From Dasyornis broadbenti (Eukaryota; Chordata; Aves; Passeriformes; Dasyornithidae), in the NCBI GenBank assembly GCA_013397935.1, contig VZRN01000753.1:1280602-1344601 (forward strand): a DNA stretch of 64,000 nt, given 5' to 3'. Of the stretch, positions 60,781-64,000 are shown piece after piece. The notes under the pieces are model-generated. The model made no database searches and was not told the origin of the DNA. It saw only the letters and a list, made by a program, of their open reading frames with translations. The translations under genes and the position numbers were made by a program. Positions within the stretch are counted from its first letter, which is position 1; each line of letters begins with the position of its first letter.

Positions 60781-61095
60781 TCAGGATTCTGGAACAGAGT
60801 TCACTCTCCAGGTCAGCAGATACCACACCAGGTGCTCCAAGGTGGGAGCTGCCGTGGAGGCTGGGGTGTCCAGTATAACATTTTCTAAGATTTTATTTTT
60901 CAGTAGAAAGATGCTGACAAACATCCATAATCTCTGCACATTTTTCTGACACGTAGAAGCGCTCCTGGCACAATTGGCCAGAAGGCACAAGGCACTGCAT
61001 GTGACAGCAAGGGCAAAGCAGCTGCTCCGAGCACATCGGTTCACTTCATTAAATCTCACGGTCTTCAACAACAGGATTCTGAGAGAAAATTCTCT
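60781..61095 (-). CDS. Candidate terminal coding exon of an unidentified minus-strand gene
   Basis: Open frame of 104 codons plus stop (TGA at 60783-60781). Read on the minus strand it begins right after an acceptor (TTAGCCTCAG, AG at 61097-61096), and an in-frame TAG sits just upstream in the intron, as expected at an exon border. A second acceptor at 61080-61079 would start the exon at 61078. The product is rich in Leu and Cys and looks alpha-helical: ILLLKTVRFNEVNRCARSSC, then QKNVQRLWMFVSIFLLKNK, then a C-terminus around HLVWYLLTWRVNSVPES. Codon and residue use look like real protein rather than chance. I do not recognise the family; a helical-repeat protein is possible. It would be transcribed toward the DEPP1-like gene. 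Confidence 0.5.
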   Translation of the reverse strand, partial: REFSLRILLLKTVRFNEVNRCARSSCFALAVTCSALCLLANCARSASTCQKNVQRLWMFVSIFLLKNKILENVILDTPASTAAPTLEHLVWYLLTWRVNSVPES

Positions 61096-61290
61096 CTGAG
61101 GCTAAGGCTGGCAACAGAAAATTACCTGGTGATCTCAAACAGGCAGCAGAAATCTCTGGATTCTGTACCAAAAATCTCCTTCCTACAGTCCACTGTAAAC
61201 AATACAGGATAGAAAGGAAAACATGTCAGCATTTAAATATCACCCCGTTAGGCTTGGCAGATTTTGTGATGTCCATTGTATTCAAAATTT

Positions 61291-61548
61291 TCATGGAATC
61301 ATAGAAAAATTTGGTTTTGGCCTTAAAGATCACCTTATCCAACCCCCTGCTAAGACAGGGACACCTTCCACTAGACCAGATTGCTCCAAGCCTGATCCAG
61401 CCTGACCCTGAATATTTCTGGGAATGGGACAGCCACAGCTTCTCTGGGCAACCCTTCCCAGGGCCTCACCACCCTCACAGGGAAGAACTTCTTCCTAATA
61501 CTCAATCTAACCCTGCCCTCTGTCAGTTTGAAGCCACTCATTTTTGTA
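61291..61548 (-). mobile_element. CR1 LINE 3' fragment
   Basis: Reverse complement of a CR1 3' end: GGAATCATAGAAAAATTTGG, GACAGGGACACCTTCCACTA, TCTCTGGGCAACCCTTCCCA and GAACTTCTTCCTAATACTCA. Confidence 0.9.
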
Positions 61549-62414
61549 TTTGCTGCCAAAATTGACAAGGAAACAAACCCTCCCCAAACTGCCCCACCAC
61601 ATTTTGTTGCATCTAATACTAATTCTAGCAATTTAATTTCAAAAGGAAATTCAAAATGTTTTTATTGTTTCCCCTTTTCCTGCTCTTCCGGGAATAGCAA
61701 TGGCTAATATGGCCTGTCCCACTTTGTCAGACTCCAAGACCTGTAGGGGCTGTGAGAGCCCAGCTATGAATCCAAACACTGTAATTAGCCTTTATTAGAA
61801 TTCTTTCCTTTCTCACCAACAGTATGAAGCATCCCATTTACATGGCAGTTTGTCACACATTTGTTTTGATTTTTTTTGAGAAGTGTTTTTTGCTTGGACC
61901 ACAATAAAACAGTTGGACTCTTAGATTTTGCTGCTCCTGGTACAAGCAGTCATGTCCTGACCCACACGAGCTCCCAAGGTCTTTCAGCTCCATTGTACTT
62001 CAACAGACAACACAGACTTCATTATCTTTATGGACCAGGGCCTTTGGAGATGTGTTTAAGAAGTTATTGCTCTCAGAACCTTGTACAGAGTGTTCCAGGC
62101 CAGCAGTGCAGTATTCTTAAAACCACTGTGAAAATGAAGCTCTGCACCGCACGCATTGCTTTTCCTGGGGACAGGAGGGAACCAACTGACCTGGCAGACT
62201 GAAGGCACAGTGCTCATCCTGCTGTGGAGAGGAACTCCAGGCAGGACAAGATCATGGCTCTGTACCCTCCTCAGACCATTTGATCTGCCTGAATGCAGAG
62301 CAGTTTTACCCTTTCTGAAGTTGCTCAGCTCATGGGACAAAATTCCCACCCGAAGGACAAGAGGGAGTAGAACCAATCCAGAGTCCCAAGTTGGGGACTG
62401 CAGGGGTGACTTAC

Positions 62415-62471
62415 TCCACCACCCAAACACCCAGGACCTTCAGCAAGTGCTTTTGGAGTTATTTCTGCTTT
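62415..62471 (-). CDS. Weak candidate small exon of the same minus-strand gene
   Basis: On the minus strand, acceptor CCCATTCTACAG (AG at 62473-62472) and a consensus donor GTAAGT (62414-62409) enclose 57 bases. Only one frame is open (19 codons, KAEITPKALAEGPGCLGGG). It is phase 0 at both ends and so compatible with the flanking candidate exons. It is very short and could be chance. Confidence 0.22.
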
Positions 62472-63489
62472 CTGTAGAATGGGAATCACTCCTGCTTAGG
62501 GGAAGAAGATTCATAAGATTAGCCAAATCTTTAAGAAAAAATAATTATATAGAAAGAGATTTTTCAAAGCCAGCAAAGAATCACAAAGGTAAAAGAGGAA
62601 CACGTGTTGCAGTTCCAGGTGGTTCTTTCTCTTTATTAATTTCACCAGTTCCTACAGGACATGAGTAATACAGGGACAAATGCAAGGGAAAGGCTGGCTG
62701 ACTCTTGAGGATGATGTAACAAGTTGAAACTGCAGTTTTCACACCATCAAACTGAAAGCTTAATTAAATTGTACAGCCATGCTAGAGACTGGGCACTGGA
62801 CCCAGCAAAAATGCAAACTCAGTTCAGTGGAATGTGAATCCTGTGTTGGGTGCCACAGGTCAAACGCTGCCCTGCTGCCTGCAGGGCTCTGGGGGGTTAG
62901 GACAGGTCTGAGGGAAGACAGCCTGTTCCATATGCACATGTGGTAACTTCATTTTTTGTACTCCTGATTATGTTTGCCCAGTGAAAGCCCAGTGGAGGTC
63001 AATGGAAAATTTCCTGTTGGCTGTTTCGGGCCAAGACCCAAATTTCTACCTTTTGTTCATCTACTCCCTCACTGGTCCCTAGATGAATGATTCCACCTAA
63101 GGGAAAAAATGTTACACAGATTAATCCCAATCCTTCCTGTAGTCTGTTACCTCAATTTACACCAGAAATACTTCTACCTGCAAGCATTAGCAGGCACAGC
63201 CTCCACTTACACAGGGATACAGCCTCTCAGAGGGCAGCTAAGGCACTAAAAACCTTCAGCTGCCTCACACACCAACTTAAAACACTGCAAAGTGCATGAA
63301 AATACATCAATTCGTGAAGTCAGACACTGAAAATCAAAGAGCAGTTTGACGGAAAAGCATGATTGATTTGATCTTGTCTCACTGGACAATGCATGTGGAC
63401 TTTTTACTGGGTGTAGTTGGCGTTACTGGAAAATTGCCCAGCTGTGAACCCAGCACTGCCAAGCCCACCAGTCCCCTCATGCCACAGCT

Positions 63490-63757
63490 ACATATCTTTT
63501 AAATCCCTCCAGGGGTGGTGACTGCAGCATTTCCCTGGCAGCCTTTTCCAATGTTTGACAACCTTTTCCATGAAGAAATTTTCTAGGGAAATCTACTGTC
63601 CAATCTAAACCTTTCCTGACAGACCATTTCCTCTTGACCTCATGCTCGTTACGCGGGAGAAGAGACCATGCCCCGCCTGGCTACAGCCTCCTTCCACAGA
63701 GTTGTAGAGTGACACAAGGTTTCCTCTGAATCTCAGTTTTCAGAGGCATTAACCAAG
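63490..63757 (-). mobile_element. CR1 LINE 3' region fragment
   Basis: Reverse complement of the CR1 3' region: GACCATTTCCTCTTGACCTC, TTACGCGGGAGAAGAGACCA, CTACAGCCTCCTTCCACAGA and TTGTAGAGTGACACAAGG. It ends near the start of the candidate minus-strand exon. Confidence 0.82.
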
Positions 63758-63799
63758 ACAAATATTCACTATCTCCATTTGTTTCCTTTGCACAGTAAC

Positions 63800-64000
63800 C
63801 TGTAATTCACATTTCTGAGATTGCAGCAGCTGTTCCATAGCTGGCCGCACATGCACCCCATGAGTGCACAAGCGTAGCAAGAACTTGGTTCCCTGCATCC
63901 CACCACCGCGCTGGCTATGAAGCTCTCTCACAAGCCACTGGAGCCTGGCATGTTCCCAGAGCCCAGACAACTGCAAAGAAAACTTACCCTGCGCCCCCAC
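63800..64000 (-). CDS. Candidate exon at window edge, same minus-strand gene (partial)
   Basis: Open frame from the window edge to a possible donor (CAG|GTTACT, GT at 63799-63798), ending in phase 0. The exon may begin at the edge or at an acceptor at 63972-63971 (TTTCTTTGCAG). The translation looks protein-like: LWEHARLQWLVRELHSQ, GTKFLLRLCTHGVHVRPAME and QLLQSQKCELQ, with regularly spaced Leu and charged residues. It adjoins but is not part of the CR1 fragment at 63490-63757. The family is not recognised. Confidence 0.4.

Larger units (their letters stand above)
61096..63799. other. Introns of the candidate minus-strand gene
   Basis: It contains CR1 fragments at 61291-61548 and 63490-63757 and the weak small exon at 62415-62471. 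Several open frames on the + strand (61876-62668) show no recognisable protein. Confidence 0.4.

Noticed and set aside
61371..61631. Minus-strand open frame with WEGLPREAVAVPFPEIFRV
   Set aside because: This is the CR1 3' region, not a host gene.
62156..62668. 170-codon + strand open frame
   Set aside because: No recognisable family, no supporting splice structure, and antisense to the candidate minus-strand gene's intron.

Overview
The window looks like a vertebrate nuclear genome, and most likely a bird. Coding sequence is split into short exons with GT-AG introns, interspersed repeats are sparse, and almost all of them are CR1 LINE fragments. One repeat joins a tRNA-Ile-like head to a CR1-like tail, which fits the TguSINE1 type known from songbirds, so a passerine is the best guess. 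No prokaryotic features, CRISPR arrays or viral genes were seen.

Positions 1-43350 (+ strand) hold the 3' two-thirds of ADAMTS2, the procollagen I N-proteinase. Seventeen coding exons (7485-40748) keep one continuous frame and give 886 residues. They run from the late metalloprotease domain, with the zinc motif HETGHVLGMEH, through the disintegrin-like module, TSR1, Cys-rich and spacer domains, TSR2-4, the PLAC domain and the C-terminal tail. The 5' exons lie outside the window. The 3' UTR probably ends near paired AATAAA signals at about 43.33 kb. The final intron holds an AT-rich tract with its own AATAAA pair that could end a shorter transcript lacking PLAC.

Positions 43.4-50.4 kb are intergenic. 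They hold a CR1 copy, a diverged 97-100 bp direct repeat and a strong CTCF-like motif. A CpG-rich promoter at about 50.4-50.8 kb, with a TATA-like box and a noncoding first exon, leads by splicing to a single-exon 328-residue ORF (52491-53477, +). This protein carries the N-terminal, middle and C-terminal signatures of the DEPP1 family (a FOXO-responsive autophagy and peroxisome-linked protein). In human, DEPP1 is on chromosome 10 and ADAMTS2 on chromosome 5, so a DEPP family gene beside ADAMTS2 is the most notable finding. It may be a 2R duplicate paired with the ADAMTS14/DEPP1 side.

Positions 53.5-64 kb contain several CR1 fragments and, on the minus strand, a candidate unidentified gene. 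It has a well-supported-looking terminal coding exon (60781-61095), a weak small exon (62415-62471) and an exon reaching the window edge (63800-64000). All are compatible in phase 0, and the gene would converge on the DEPP-like gene.
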